The notes below the pieces were generated by a model that was not told the DNA's origin, did not search any database, and saw only the letters and a program-made list of their open reading frames with translations. Made by a program: the position numbers and the translations under genes. A stretch of DNA of 64,000 nt from Methylobacter sp. (GTDB lineage Bacteria; Pseudomonadota; Gammaproteobacteria; Methylococcales; Methylomonadaceae). How positions within the stretch are numbered: position 1 is the first letter of the stretch; each line of letters starts with the position of its first letter. Shown one piece after another: positions 50,592-60,385 of this stretch. The stretch lies in contig JAQUOU010000002.1 of the NCBI GenBank assembly GCA_028716975.1, positions 176,841 to 240,840 on the forward strand. The letters run 5' to 3'.

Positions 50592-50665
50592 GTTGGGGTG
50601 AAGTACGAAACCTTACATTTACACATAAAGCAATGTTTTCGTAAGGGTTCGTACTTCACCCCAAC
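50592..50665. repeat. Palindromic repeat, 25-bp arms
   Basis: Arms 50592-50616 and 50641-50665 (core GGGGTGAAGTACGAA) are inverted copies with one mismatch, separated by 24 bp. The hairpin is strong and lies 62 bp after the DUF3175 stop, so it may act as a transcript end. It belongs to a different sequence family from the other palindromes here. The remaining 200 bp before the MBL gene show nothing else. Confidence 0.8.
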
Positions 50666-50862
50666 CTACAATACTGTTGGATTAGCAATACCGGAATAAA
50701 ATAACTAACTTCGATGTGCTGATTGAGGAGGACGTTATCAAGTCTTGTAACCTTAATACTAATTCAATACTCAGAAACAGCTGAACAGGCATGGTATCGT
50801 ATGCCGAAAAGCTACTCCATAAACGGTAATAACCGCTTTAATAAAAATAAAAAGGCAACGTG

Positions 50863-52260
50863 ATGACCACTCTCACTTTTTTGGGGGCGACCGGGCAGGT
50901 GACCGGCTCCTGTTATTTGCTGGAAACCGGTTCCAATCGCCTGTTGCTGGATTGCGGATTGTTTCAGGGTTCAAAGGCAACAGAACAGCAAAATGAAGCG
51001 GATTTCTCTTTCGATCCGGCCCGCCTGGATGCTGTTGTCCTGTCTCATGCCCATCTTGACCATTGCGGGCGTTTGCCGAAGCTGGTTAAAGAGGGCTTTA
51101 AAGGCACGGTATTTTTAACCGAGGCCAGTTTTTCCCTGTTGGAATTGATGCTTATCGATGCCGTGCATCTGCAAATGAGAGACATCGAGTGGGAAAATAA
51201 ACAGCGATTGCGTGCCGGAAAAGAATTGCTTGAACCGCTTTATGAGCTGGACCATGTAGAAGCGCTATTGAAACTGAGACAGCCGATTGCCTATGGTGAG
51301 GAAAAAGAAATTCTCAATGGGTTAACGGTATCCTTCCACGAGGCAGGACATATATTGGGTTCTTCCATTGTGCGCCTGCGTATTAAAGATGATGAAGTCA
51401 AAACACTGGTTTCTTCCGGTGATTTGGGTAATCCAAATTCACCTTTACTGCGTGATCCGGCCGTTTTAACTGAAGCGGATGTGCTGCTGCTGGAATCCAC
51501 CTACGGCGACCGCGATCATAAGCCGCTGGAAAATACCCTGGATGAATTGCGCGAAACACTGGCGGAAGCGGCAGCAAGCGGGGGTAATGTGATTATTCCT
51601 GCATTTGCAGTAGGCCGAACCCAGGATTTGATCTATTGGCTGGGTAAAATTCAACGGCAAGGGGGCTTGCCGCAACAACACATTTACCTGGATAGCCCGA
51701 TGGCTATTAGCGCCAGTGAAATCTATGCGGCAAATACAAAACTTTTTAATATTGACGATCCAGAATTCACTAAAATCGCTCCGCAGGGCTGGCAGGCTTG
51801 GCTGAATGGACTGATTTATTCTGAAACCGTCGAAGAATCGATGGCGGTCAACCGAATTACGGGCGGTGCGATTATTATTGCCGGCAGCGGCATGTGTAAC
51901 GGCGGACGCATACGCCATCACCTTAAATATAATTTGTGGCGGCGCAATGCCCACATCATCATTGCCGGTTTTCAGGCTGAGGGCACGTTAGGCCGAATGC
52001 TTGTGGACGGAAAAAGGAAGTATCTGAAAATCCTGGGTTCTGAAATCCATGTAGCGGCAAAAATTCATACCCTCGGCGCTTTAAGCGCGCATGCCGATCA
52101 AAGCCAATTATTAAAATGGGCGAGTAATTTTAAATCTCCAAAACCCCGTCTTTACCTGATTCATGGTGAAAAAACAGCGGCCTTATCATTGCAAACCTGC
52201 TTTAAGCGCACAGGATGGAAGGCCAATATTCCCACGGCGGGAGAGAGGATTAGGTTTTAA
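50863..52260 (+). CDS. MBL-fold/beta-CASP metallohydrolase
   Basis: The 465-aa protein is a metallo-beta-lactamase-fold RNase-like enzyme. SHAHLDHCGRLP is the metal motif HxHxDH. HEAGHILGSS and SGDLGNPNSPLL supply further ligands. A beta-CASP domain with DSPMAISASEIY follows, then GSGMCNGGRIRHHL and the final LSAHADQSQLL and LIHGEKTA. This is the CPSF73-like family found in many bacteria, with RNA as probable substrate. The ATG at 50863 is preferred to the GTG one codon earlier. It is monocistronic. Confidence 0.9.
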   Translation: MTTLTFLGATGQVTGSCYLLETGSNRLLLDCGLFQGSKATEQQNEADFSFDPARLDAVVLSHAHLDHCGRLPKLVKEGFKGTVFLTEASFSLLELMLIDAVHLQMRDIEWENKQRLRAGKELLEPLYELDHVEALLKLRQPIAYGEEKEILNGLTVSFHEAGHILGSSIVRLRIKDDEVKTLVSSGDLGNPNSPLLRDPAVLTEADVLLLESTYGDRDHKPLENTLDELRETLAEAAASGGNVIIPAFAVGRTQDLIYWLGKIQRQGGLPQQHIYLDSPMAISASEIYAANTKLFNIDDPEFTKIAPQGWQAWLNGLIYSETVEESMAVNRITGGAIIIAGSGMCNGGRIRHHLKYNLWRRNAHIIIAGFQAEGTLGRMLVDGKRKYLKILGSEIHVAAKIHTLGALSAHADQSQLLKWASNFKSPKPRLYLIHGEKTAALSLQTCFKRTGWKANIPTAGERIRF

Positions 52261-52322
52261 GGTAATTGAATCACAGAAGCTGCACCGGTCAACGTTTTTG
52301 AAGCAGTGAAGCCGGATAACTG

Positions 52323-53054
52323 ATGCAATTAATTAAGGCTTTGGCTTGCCAGATATCTGGACTGATAATTGCGGTTCCGCTGGCGAGGATATTGCCGCCA
52401 CTAGCCCAAAACCTCTGGGTTGTACTCTTAATACAGGGAATAGCTGCGGGCGTTGTCCCGGCTATTTCGTCAAGCGTTCTGGTGGCTGTCCATCCATCTT
52501 TTTTTTCTGCCGGCAGCGTTTGGCTTATCGGTCATCAATCTTCCTGCCTGGCTGTACCTGCTGGTTTTATTGGTGTTGTCCTTAGTATTTGGGGGCACGG
52601 TCAAAGGGGATGTTCCGCTGTTTTTGTCCTCTACGGCTGTAGCCGATGCAATGAATACGTTGGTAAAACGGGAAAATGCGAGAAGTTTTGCCGAGCTGGC
52701 GCAGGGATTGGGTCGGTCGTTGTGCCGCTGGCGAAAAGTTTGCCTGCATTGAAAATCCAGGCCCTGGAGCGAGCCTCTCCGCCTTGGCTAATCGCATACT
52801 GGCGCTGCCGTTTATTGCGCAATGTGGCCGTTCAAAATAAAAGTTTATGGGATTGCGATTTAGCGGAACATGACCTGGTGTTCGCGTTTTTGTCGCCGTT
52901 GTTTATGGTGCGGCTGGGTGAAAAAGTCCGGCGTGAAATGTGTCCCGGCAGCCTCTTTATTTCTTCCTCGTTTCCAGTGCCGGATTGGCAGCCGGAATCA
53001 GTAGTGCAGCTTGAAGACAGACGCGGAACCAAGCTTTACTGTTACCGCATCTGA
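52323..53054 (+). pseudogene. Class I methyltransferase-like gene with two frameshifts
   Basis: The start (MQLIKALACQISGLIIAVPL to about 52450) and the end (AGIGSVVVPLAKSLPALKIQ, PGSLFISSSFPVPDWQPESV) lie in one frame. The middle (FRQAFWWLSIHLFFLPA, then FGGTVKGDVPLFLSSTAVAD and SFAELA) lies in the +1 frame. Joined, they give one protein of about 240 aa with two N-terminal membrane helices and a SAM motif ELGAGIGS at the second break. Shifts are near 52450 and 52700. Either the gene is decaying or the assembly has two indels. Its intact role is unknown. Confidence 0.75.
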
Positions 53055-53129
53055 TTGATTAATTGAAAATCAATGCCGGATTATTTGAGGATGGCCTTCT
53101 TATTTCAAACATCCGGTTGGACTGACCTG

Positions 53130-53861
53130 CTAAAAAGGTTCTTTAAACGGCCTCAAATCCAGTTCATGCGTCCACGCGCTGGGGTGTTGCTGATGGATCG
53201 CCCAATAAGTTTCAGCAATGGCATCGAGCTGCAATAAGCCCTCCTTGCCCTTCGCTTTCCCATAAGCGGAGAATTGTGTTCTTGCCCGTTCGCCATCGAT
53301 GACACCGTCGATAATCGTGTGTACAACATGGATGCCTTGCGGTGAAAACTCCCTCGCCATGCCTTGCGCCAGTGCTCTTAAGCCAGCTTTTGCCGAGGCA
53401 AAGGCGGTAAACGGCGGTTTTGCCCTTAATGACGCAGTCGCTCCGGTAAAAAACAGTGTTCCTTGCTGCCGGTCTTTCATGGCATTAATCGCTCCCTTGC
53501 CAAAGAAAAAAGCGCCCAGGCAATTCTGCCGCCAAAGTGTCGTAAAGGTTTCGGTATCGGTTTCCAGTAAAGGAGAGGGAATATTGCTGTCTACATTATA
53601 GGCAGCAATTTCGACACAACAATTTTCAAGCCGTACCTGGTTGAATAATTTCGCGACTTCAGGCTCAACCGTCGCATCGGCAACTACCGGCGTAGCTGAA
53701 CCGCCGGTTTGCCTGATTTTATCTGCAATCGCGTGAAGCTTGCTTTCACTTCGGCCGGCGATAAAAACGTGCAGACCTTTGCCGGCAAAATAGCTGGCCA
53801 GTGTAGCGCCCAGCCCTTGTTCCGGGCCGACGCCGATAATGACAGCCGAGTGGGTTTGCAT
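53130..53861 (-). CDS. SDR-family protein lacking the catalytic Tyr
   Basis: The 243-aa protein has a short-chain dehydrogenase fold: VGPEQGLGATLAS (cofactor Gly motif), AGRSESKLHA, a C-terminal dimerisation helix and the Lys of the active site in FTAFASAKAG. The usual YxxxK is FxxxK (Phe154, Lys158), and the NNAG motif is AAYN. It may bind NAD(P) without normal dehydrogenase activity or use another acid. A minor SDR subgroup shows similar Phe. It converges with the frameshifted methyltransferase gene. Confidence 0.78.
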   Translation of the reverse strand: MQTHSAVIIGVGPEQGLGATLASYFAGKGLHVFIAGRSESKLHAIADKIRQTGGSATPVVADATVEPEVAKLFNQVRLENCCVEIAAYNVDSNIPSPLLETDTETFTTLWRQNCLGAFFFGKGAINAMKDRQQGTLFFTGATASLRAKPPFTAFASAKAGLRALAQGMAREFSPQGIHVVHTIIDGVIDGERARTQFSAYGKAKGKEGLLQLDAIAETYWAIHQQHPSAWTHELDLRPFKEPF

Positions 53862-53914
53862 CCTTATTCCTCGTAATGAAGACTGCTTTTTAGATTAAGC
53901 GCTTTTAGTTTTTA

Positions 53915-54568
53915 TTATTTTCTGCCAAAAATCAGGGAGAAATTATTGGCGGGCATATTGATTTGCTCTTTTAATTCCAGGCCATGATTCGCTGCTGCCT
54001 TTTCCAGATCGGCTACATCTTTCAAACCCCATTCTGAAACACCGGCAGAGCTTAACGTTTCGTGAAATTCTTTATTGGAATCCGTGGTAAAGGCGCCTTC
54101 CACCTGAAACGGGCCATAAATCAGCAAAAAACCCTCATCGCTCAGTAAATTGGCAGCGCATGCCATCATGCCGTCAGCAATGGAAATAGGCGCAACCTGA
54201 AAAATATTGATACAGAACATGGCGGCAAAAGATTTTGCCTGACCTGGATTAAACCAGGTTTCGGGTTTCGTTAAGTCCAGATGAACGGGATCGGCAATAT
54301 TATGATTGCCATGATCTAAAGACAGTTTCTTGATGCTATCAAAAACTTCTTTATCTTTATCGGAAGGGTGAAAGTGCAAATGCTCGAAATGCGGTGCAAA
54401 ATAATTGATATGCATGCCGCTGCCGCTGGCGAGTTCCAGCACATTGCCGGGGTCTTTTGGCAGTTTTTCTTTTAAAACGCCTAACAGGGGCTCCCGGTTA
54501 CGGCCGCCGGCCCAGGCAACATATTCACTTAATGGGTGTGGGTCTAAGGGTGGTTTTTCCTGGTTCAT
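53915..54568 (-). CDS. DUF938 family methyltransferase
   Basis: The 217-aa protein from ATG 54568 has AGGAG (54575-54579) 6 nt upstream, so the longer frame to 54652 is rejected. DUF938 features: SEYVAWAGGRNREPLLGVLK, the SAM motif VLELASGSGMHINYFAPHFE, FHPSDKD and MFCINIFQVAP. The family is predicted to methylate a small molecule, but the substrate is unknown. It is followed after 53 bp by the SDR gene and may share its transcript. Confidence 0.87.
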   Translation of the reverse strand: MNQEKPPLDPHPLSEYVAWAGGRNREPLLGVLKEKLPKDPGNVLELASGSGMHINYFAPHFEHLHFHPSDKDKEVFDSIKKLSLDHGNHNIADPVHLDLTKPETWFNPGQAKSFAAMFCINIFQVAPISIADGMMACAANLLSDEGFLLIYGPFQVEGAFTTDSNKEFHETLSSAGVSEWGLKDVADLEKAAANHGLELKEQINMPANNFSLIFGRK

Positions 54569-54666
54569 TTTTAACTCCTGGTGTTTAGTTGCAAATTCAA
54601 TGATAGCAAGTGTTGGGGCGTGATTATTGCTTATTTTTATCTTAAAGTACAAGAGCTTGGTTTTTA

Positions 54667-54828
54667 ATGTCGATAGATGAGGAAGCCTGGTTTCAATGCG
54701 GGAAAATATATTTCACCATACATAGTGAAGGACATCTCCCTAATGATGGGCCTTACGTCACTCGCGTCTATGGCAAAGTGAAAAAACATGCTATTGATTT
54801 AGCGCCGTTCAAACGTATCAGCAACTGA
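54667..54828 (+). CDS. Possible small protein (53 aa)
   Basis: ATG 54667 to TGA 54826-54828 encodes 53 aa (MSIDEEAWFQCGKIYFTIHS to IDLAPFKRISN). It is the only gene-like frame between the divergent-looking DUF938 and HD-GYP regions. Codon use is plausible but the ribosome site is weak (GAGCTTGG). It has no recognisable motif. It could be a real small gene or chance. Confidence 0.35.
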   Translation: MSIDEEAWFQCGKIYFTIHSEGHLPNDGPYVTRVYGKVKKHAIDLAPFKRISN

Positions 54829-54855
54829 TACGATCGAGTCAGCCCCGTTGATTCC

Positions 54856-56084
54856 TTATCGTTGGCTACGGGCAAAACCTTTTTGCAACACGCCTTCCTG
54901 GTAATATTTGCTGGAATCTATATTCCAGTCTTCAGCTTTTACGATGCCTTTTATCGTGTAAAAATCGCCTGCTCTATCTATCATCATTCTTGATAAATCA
55001 ATCACTTTTTCTTCCGGTACGGGATTTTTATCTTCATCCAGAAGAATAATTATTTTAGGCCGTAATTTAATTTTTTCATTCACTTCAACCACAATGGCGA
55101 TACTGCCGTTAGTCAGTGCAACTACGCAACCTGGCGGATAGACGCCGAGACTTTCGATAAATTTAATGACTAATAACGGATCCAGCTGAGATCCTGAGAC
55201 ATTAGACAAAATATTCGTCGCTTCAAGATGAGTTCTGCCTTTTTGATAGACCCTGTCACTGGTTATGGCATCATACATATCAGCAATTGTTACAATTTTA
55301 GCGAAATGCGATATATTTCCAGGTGGAATTTGAGGGGGATAGCCTTTACCGTCCAAACGCTCATGATGTGTCCACGCCACCTCAATAGCGCCCGGATACA
55401 TGTCCTGACTGGATTTCAGCAGCTCGTAGCCCAGGGTCGTATGGGATTGCATGATCTGCATTTCATCCGGCTCCAGTTTGCCGGGTTTATTAAGAATTTC
55501 AAGAGGCACCAGCATCTTCCCCATATCATGCATCATGCCGCAAAGTCCGGCATTATTAAGAGCCATTTCTGAAAGATTAAGATGCCGGCCCAGGACAATC
55601 GATAAAACACAAACATTCAAACTATGCTGAGCAGTATATTCATCCTTATTTTTCAATTGCGTCATCCATAACATTGCGCTGTTAACGCAGGCTGCAACCG
55701 CTTGTTTGGCAAGCTTCGTATCAATGCCTTCACCGGTGGCAATTTTTTCCATAACGTCCGAGACAACTATCTCGGTAGCTTTATAAACCTCTGCCGCCCG
55801 TGCAATTTCTCTTTCAAATACACTCAGTTTCTGAGGGGGAGGGCCATAGGCTAAATGCTCATGAATGGAGCGTTGGTTATTTTTAATAGCAACAGGAGCT
55901 CCTTACTTTTTCTTGGTCAGGTCAATATAGACATATTCGCAAACGCTCCTGATAGCCTGGACTTCAGCTTTGTTTCAATTTCAAAACCTTGAAATTTAAA
56001 GGATGTTTCCAGCCATGGACGATCCAGTTCCACTACATACATACCAATCGTCAACTGGTTGACCGGTGTAAAAACCCCGGTTAA
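54856..56084 (-). pseudogene. HD-GYP domain phosphodiesterase, 5' disrupted
   Basis: An intact 298-aa frame from ATG 55752 has the HD-GYP core. Its HD pair appears as MMHDMGKMLVPLEI, and its GYP as HHERLDGKGYPP. FAKIVTIADMYDAITSDR follows, as in c-di-GMP phosphodiesterases. Upstream in the same frame coding continues (PPQKLSVFEREIARAAEVYK) but meets TAA at 55903-55905. Beyond it the DUF3391 domain (VNQLTIGMYVVELDRPW) is present, with a frameshift near 55970. The full protein is therefore lost. The C-terminal part might still be made from 55752. Confidence 0.8.
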
Positions 56085-56216
56085 GGAAGAATAAAGCGTA
56101 CTTGACGAGCGTCTCTTTTTTTACGGCCAAAAGGCCACCAGTTTTTAAAGAACATTATTTACTAAAGAACATTATTTACTTTGGAGAAATAGATAAAATG
56201 AAGGGGCGAAGTTTAG
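56085..56216. other. Short gene-free spacer
   Basis: It contains a tandem AAAGAACATTATTTACT duplication (about 56146-56180) next to the MITE. I see no gene. Confidence 0.4.
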
Positions 56217-56505
56217 TTCTACTTTGTCAGATTACACGCAGGCCCGTCATACCCGCGGGGAGCGGGTATCCGGTGCCATGGATGGTAAGCTCAAATCCAT
56301 CCATGGCACTGGATTCATGCGGGGCTTTCCTGCCCCGCACCCCAAGGGGTAAATACCAATCCGCTCCTGGCGGATTGGTCCGGCACAAATTCGTCTGGAA
56401 CGAATTTGCATTGACCCGAAGGGCTCCGGGCAGGAACGCCCGGAGTGACTCCATGCCGGAATGACGATCTTGGAAGGTGTGATAATGAAATCTGACAAAG
56501 TAGAA
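56217..56505. mobile_element. MITE-like element, copy 3 (complete)
   Basis: Inverted ends TTCTACTTTGTCAGATT (56217-56233) and the exact complement (56489-56505) are flanked by TTAG on both sides (56213-56216 and 56506-56509). The 289-bp interior matches the copy at 13685-13921 (reversed) with an extra block (CACAAATTCGTCTGGAACGA, GGGCAGGAACGCCCGGAGTG) shared with the 18940-19241 copy. There is no transposase. It lies between the HD-GYP pseudogene and sdhE. Confidence 0.87.
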
Positions 56506-56563
56506 TTAGTCCAGACTTATTAGGGAGTGAAAAGCGTTAACTCTTATTTTGCTAAGAACAGTG

Positions 56564-56767
56564 TCAGCTTTTTTCCCATTCCGGTTTCCAATCGTTCATT
56601 AAAAGCTCCAGTAACTCCGCATCATCCAGCTTCAGCAACTCAACAAAGCGGGCTTTCTCTTTATCATCCGCGACCAAATAACCTGTTGCCAAATATTTTT
56701 CCAGCATCAAATCAAGTTCTAGCGAGCCCCGTCTGCATTGCCACCTTAACCTGGACAGTTCGTTCAT
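56564..56767 (-). CDS. sdhE: FAD assembly factor SdhE
   Basis: SdhE promotes covalent attachment of FAD to SdhA. From ATG 56767 the protein has 67 aa, with the conserved CRRGSLELDLMLEKYL (RGxxE motif) and a C-terminal LLELLMNDWKPEWEKS. A longer frame to 56872 lies inside sdhB and is rejected. The start overlaps the sdhB stop by one base, so it is the last gene of the sdh operon. Length and motif match the YgfY/SdhE family. Confidence 0.93.
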   Translation of the reverse strand: MNELSRLRWQCRRGSLELDLMLEKYLATGYLVADDKEKARFVELLKLDDAELLELLMNDWKPEWEKS

Positions 56768-57552
56768 CAGCCTTGTTGTCTTTGCACCAGCAGCTTTTTG
56801 GTTTCTGCGATGGCTTTGGCGGGATTCAGGCCTTTGGGGCAGGTATCGGTGCAGTTCATAATGGTATGGCAACGATATAATTTAAACGGGTCTTCAAGCT
56901 CGTCCAGTCTCGCGCCGGTGCTTTCATCGCGGCTGTCGATCAGCCAGCGGTAAGCCTGTAGCAAAACGGCGGGGCCTAGATAGCGCTCGCTGTTCCACCA
57001 GTAGCTCGGGCAACTGGTCGAGCAGCAGGCGCACATTATACAATCATATAAACCGTCCAGCTTCGCGCGGTCTTCTTTGCTTTGCAGGCGTTCCGAATCT
57101 GCCGGGGGCGGGGTTTGGGTTTCAATCCAGGGCTTGATCGAGGCGTATTGGGCAAAGAAATGGCTCAAATCAGGCACCAAATCCTTAATGACCTCCATAT
57201 GCGGTAATGGATAAATCTTGACGGTATCGGCATAGGCATCAATGGCTTTTGTACACGCCAGAGTATTTTTGCCATTGATAGTCATTGCGCACGAACCGCA
57301 GACACCTTCCCGGCAAGAGCGCCTGAACGTTAAAGTGCTGTCAATTTCATTCTTAATTTTGAGAAGCGCATCCAGTACCATGGGGCCGCAGCTATCCATA
57401 TCCAGTTCATAAATATCAATGCGCGGATTTTCGCCTGAATCAGGATCCCAACGATAGACTTCAAAACGGCGGATGTGGGTTGCGCCTGCCGGTGCTTTGA
57501 ATGTTTTGCCTTCGGTTAACACCGAGTTTTTTGGCAAGGTGAACTCAGCCAT
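56767..57552 (-). CDS. sdhB: Succinate dehydrogenase iron-sulfur subunit
   Basis: SdhB carries electrons from FAD to quinone through three clusters. The 261-aa protein has [21 protein letters not shown] for the 2Fe-2S cluster, and [17 protein letters not shown] and [17 protein letters not shown] for the 4Fe-4S and 3Fe-4S clusters. The [10 protein letters not shown] ending is standard. It abuts sdhA by one base and sdhE by one base. Confidence 0.97.
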   Translation of the reverse strand: MAEFTLPKNSVLTEGKTFKAPAGATHIRRFEVYRWDPDSGENPRIDIYELDMDSCGPMVLDALLKIKNEIDSTLTFRRSCREGVCGSCAMTINGKNTLACTKAIDAYADTVKIYPLPHMEVIKDLVPDLSHFFAQYASIKPWIETQTPPPADSERLQSKEDRAKLDGLYDCIMCACCSTSCPSYWWNSERYLGPAVLLQAYRWLIDSRDESTGARLDELEDPFKLYRCHTIMNCTDTCPKGLNPAKAIAETKKLLVQRQQG

Positions 57553-59336
57553 TAGTAAACTCTCTCTTTGGGTGGGATAACGTCAACTTCGTTAGTTAAG
57601 GTATAGAGATGAACGGGCCGGTAATTGAAACCTACATTATTATCAATTAACCAGGTTAAGGTATGTTTCAGCCAGTTTTCATCATCACGCTTGGGATAAT
57701 CTTCGCGGGCATGGCCGCCACGGCTTTCCGTGCGATGACCGGCGGCGGTAATGGTTACCAGCGCCTGGCTTAGCAGATTATCCAGCTCCAGTGTTTCAAC
57801 CAAATCGGTATTCCAGATCATAGATTTATCAGCTACCTTGACATCGTCAAATGACTTTCTGACTTCCAGCATGGCTTTAATGCCTTCATCCAATGTGGAA
57901 CCGGTTCTGAAAACAGCCGCCTTGGTCTGCATGACTTTCTGCATGTCCAGACGGATATCGGCAGTGCTGCGGCTGCCATTGGCATGGCGGATTTTATCAA
58001 AACGCGCAACGGCTTTATCACAGGCATTACTCGCCAGCGGTTTGTGCGCAGTTCCCGGTTTAATGAGCTCAGCGCAACGGATAGCCGCAGAACGGCCGAA
58101 AACCACCAGATCCAGCAACGAGTTTGAGCCCAGCCTGTTGGCGCCATGTACCGATACGCAGGCAGCTTCGCCGATAGCCATTAAGCCCGGCACGACTTGA
58201 TCGGGATTATCGGCGTAGAGAGTCACAACTTCCGCTTTATAATTAGTTGGGATGCCGCCCATGTTGTAATGCACGGTAGGTAAAACGGGAATCGGCTCTT
58301 TGGTGACATCCACACCGGCAAAAATCCTGGAAGTTTCTTCAATGCCTGGTAACCTCTCATGAATAATAGCCGGATCAAGGTGTTCAATATGCAAATAAAT
58401 ATGATCTTTGAGCTTGCCTACCCCGCGGCCTTCGCTGATTTCAATGGTCATGGCGCGGCTGACTACATCTCTTGAGGCCAGGTCTTTAGCGGATGGCGCA
58501 TATCTTTCCATGAACCGTTCGCCTTCAGAGTTGGTTAAATAACCGCCTTCTCCGCGAACGCCTTCAGTAATCAGGCAGCCGGAGCCGTAAATACCGGTCG
58601 GGTGAAACTGCACGAATTCCATATCCTGTAACGGCAGGCCTGCGCGCAGCACCATGGCATTCCCGTCGCCGGTAACCGTATGAGCCGATGTGCAGGAAAA
58701 ATAACTGCGTCCATAACCGCCGGTAGCCAGAACGGTCATATGGGATTTGAATAAATGCAGCGTGCCGTCATCAAGACTCCAGGCCAAGACACCGCGGCAT
58801 TCGTCGCCTTCCATAATCAGGTCAAGCGCGATGTACTCAACGAAAAACTCGGCTTTATGCTTCAAAGCCTGCTGGTACAGGGTGTGCAGGATGGCATGAC
58901 CGGTTTTGTCAGCCGCGGCGCAGGTTCGCAGCGCAGGGCCTTTACCGAAATGAGTAGTCATGCCGCCAAAGGCGCGTTGGTAGATTTTGCCTTCAGGCGT
59001 CCGGGAAAACGGCACGCCGTAATGCTCCAGCTCAATGACCGCGGCCATGGCTTCACGGCACATGTATTCTATGGCGTCCTGATCACCCAGCCAGTCCGAG
59101 CCTTTGACGGTGTCATACATATGAAAACGCCAGTCATCTTCGCCCATATTACCCAGTGCCGCGCTGATGCCGCCTTGCGCCGCCACGGTATGACTGCGTG
59201 TTGGAAATACTTTGGTGATGCAGGCAGTCTTCAAGCCTTTTTCCGCCATGCCAAAAGTAGCGCGCAGTCCTGCACCGCCGGCGCCGACTACCACCACATC
59301 GTAAGCATGTTCAATAATTTTATAATCTGCCGACAT
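57552..59336 (-). CDS. sdhA: Succinate dehydrogenase flavoprotein subunit
   Basis: SdhA oxidises succinate to fumarate with covalently bound FAD. The 594-aa protein has [17 protein letters not shown] (FAD-binding), [10 protein letters not shown] with the His that links [23 protein letters not shown] (active-site region) and a C-terminal domain with [14 protein letters not shown]. Length and motifs are normal. It lies 3 bp after sdhD in a minus-strand operon. Confidence 0.97.
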   Translation of the reverse strand: MSADYKIIEHAYDVVVVGAGGAGLRATFGMAEKGLKTACITKVFPTRSHTVAAQGGISAALGNMGEDDWRFHMYDTVKGSDWLGDQDAIEYMCREAMAAVIELEHYGVPFSRTPEGKIYQRAFGGMTTHFGKGPALRTCAAADKTGHAILHTLYQQALKHKAEFFVEYIALDLIMEGDECRGVLAWSLDDGTLHLFKSHMTVLATGGYGRSYFSCTSAHTVTGDGNAMVLRAGLPLQDMEFVQFHPTGIYGSGCLITEGVRGEGGYLTNSEGERFMERYAPSAKDLASRDVVSRAMTIEISEGRGVGKLKDHIYLHIEHLDPAIIHERLPGIEETSRIFAGVDVTKEPIPVLPTVHYNMGGIPTNYKAEVVTLYADNPDQVVPGLMAIGEAACVSVHGANRLGSNSLLDLVVFGRSAAIRCAELIKPGTAHKPLASNACDKAVARFDKIRHANGSRSTADIRLDMQKVMQTKAAVFRTGSTLDEGIKAMLEVRKSFDDVKVADKSMIWNTDLVETLELDNLLSQALVTITAAGHRTESRGGHAREDYPKRDDENWLKHTLTWLIDNNVGFNYRPVHLYTLTNEVDVIPPKERVY

Positions 59337-59339
59337 GAA

Positions 59340-59720
59340 TTACCCTATCAATAGTATGCGAAACACAGCAATCAAAGCTGCAAGCGCCAGAAACAGAAAC
59401 ACCAGGTTTACTGCCCAGACTGAAATAATTTTGATGCTTTCTACCGCTACATAGTCCTCAATAACAACTTGAAGACCCAGAGCGGAATGATAGAAAACGG
59501 CCAGTACCCAAGCCACTATGCAGACCGTATTTAAAGGGGAGATCAGCCATTCTATCGTTTGCTGATAGGGCGCATTTAAACTCAGGTCAAGAAATGTTAT
59601 CAACCAAAAGGATAATGGAATCAAAGCTACCGCTGTGACCCGCTGCATCCACCAATGAGAGGTTCCGGCTTTTGCGGAACCCAGGCCCAGGGCTTTGGCT
59701 AAAGGCGATCGATAATCCAT
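59340..59720 (-). CDS. sdhD: Succinate dehydrogenase membrane anchor SdhD
   Basis: The 126-aa protein has three membrane helices. GSAKAGTSHWWMQRVTAVAL contains the quinone-site residues, and YHSALGLQVVIEDYV has the helix with the haem-ligand-type His and the end of the family motif. With SdhC it binds haem b and quinone. It follows sdhC by 15 bp. Confidence 0.92.
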   Translation of the reverse strand: MDYRSPLAKALGLGSAKAGTSHWWMQRVTAVALIPLSFWLITFLDLSLNAPYQQTIEWLISPLNTVCIVAWVLAVFYHSALGLQVVIEDYVAVESIKIISVWAVNLVFLFLALAALIAVFRILLIG

Positions 59721-59735
59721 AAACTATCCTTAAAC

Positions 59736-60113
59736 TTAAACAAATATAAAAGCAGCCAGGGTAAGCGCCAACGATGCAATCAGCTCATAGATGGCATATT
59801 GATCCATTGTTTCACGCGCAAGACCTTGCCCGGTATCCCATATCAAATGCCGGACACCATGGCATAAGTGGAAAAAAAGCGCATAAATAAAGCCCCAGTA
59901 CATTAATCTTATCAGCCACATGCTCATCAAGTCCTGCATGGCGGCATAGCTATCCGCGCCCCTCGCAACCTCTGAAACAATACAGACAAAAAAGATCAAG
60001 CCAACCGATAACATAACGCCGGTGATACGGTGGCAAATGGACATAATGCCTGTTAACGGCAATTTATAGATTTGGAGATGCGGGGAAATGGGTCTGCCTG
60101 TGTTAGTTGCCAT
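59736..60113 (-). CDS. sdhC: Succinate dehydrogenase cytochrome b556 subunit
   Basis: From ATG 60113, preceded by GGAGACACC, the 125-aa protein has GRPISPHLQIYKLPLTGIMS, ICHRITGVMLSVG and FFHLCHGVRHLIWDTG, which includes the haem His. Three helices are present. A longer frame to 60146 has no good ribosome site. It is the first structural gene of the sdh operon; an SDHAF4-like gene lies just upstream. Confidence 0.93.
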   Translation of the reverse strand: MATNTGRPISPHLQIYKLPLTGIMSICHRITGVMLSVGLIFFVCIVSEVARGADSYAAMQDLMSMWLIRLMYWGFIYALFFHLCHGVRHLIWDTGQGLARETMDQYAIYELIASLALTLAAFIFV

Positions 60114-60164
60114 GGTGTCTCCGGTTAAATTAATTGCTTTGAACATTAAGGTGATCTTTATAAA

Positions 60165-60335
60165 TCAAAAATCAATACAACGGCCATTTTTTTCCCAGTC
60201 GCCATAACGGGTCGGCTCAAGTCCTTTAGTGCCGCCAATCTCTTCAATAATTTGTGGTGTACCGGCTGGATTGGGAATCGGTTGTTCATGGGGCAATAGG
60301 TCATTTGTGTTTTCTATGATTTTCTCTTTTTGCAT
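60165..60335 (-). CDS. SDHAF4-like protein (DUF1674)
   Basis: The 56-aa protein ends in GLEPTRYGDWEKNGRCIDF, the near-invariant C-terminal motif of DUF1674/SDHAF4 proteins. These bind flavinylated SdhA and help its assembly with SdhB, as known for the eukaryotic mitochondrial homologue. It lies 51 bp upstream of sdhC and 50 bp downstream of aceA on the same strand, so it is likely in the sdh transcript. Together with sdhE at the other end, two assembly factors bracket the operon. Confidence 0.9.
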   Translation of the reverse strand: MQKEKIIENTNDLLPHEQPIPNPAGTPQIIEEIGGTKGLEPTRYGDWEKNGRCIDF

Positions 60336-60385
60336 CGATGTCTGATCTCATAACAAAATAGATTAATAAACCAGAAAAAAGCTGT

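Noticed and set aside
51466-51954. 162-aa minus-strand frame inside the MBL-fold hydrolase gene
   Set aside because: Antisense to a well-supported gene, with no recognisable domain.
58755-59354. 199-aa plus-strand frame across sdhA
   Set aside because: Antisense to the highly conserved sdhA N-terminal half.
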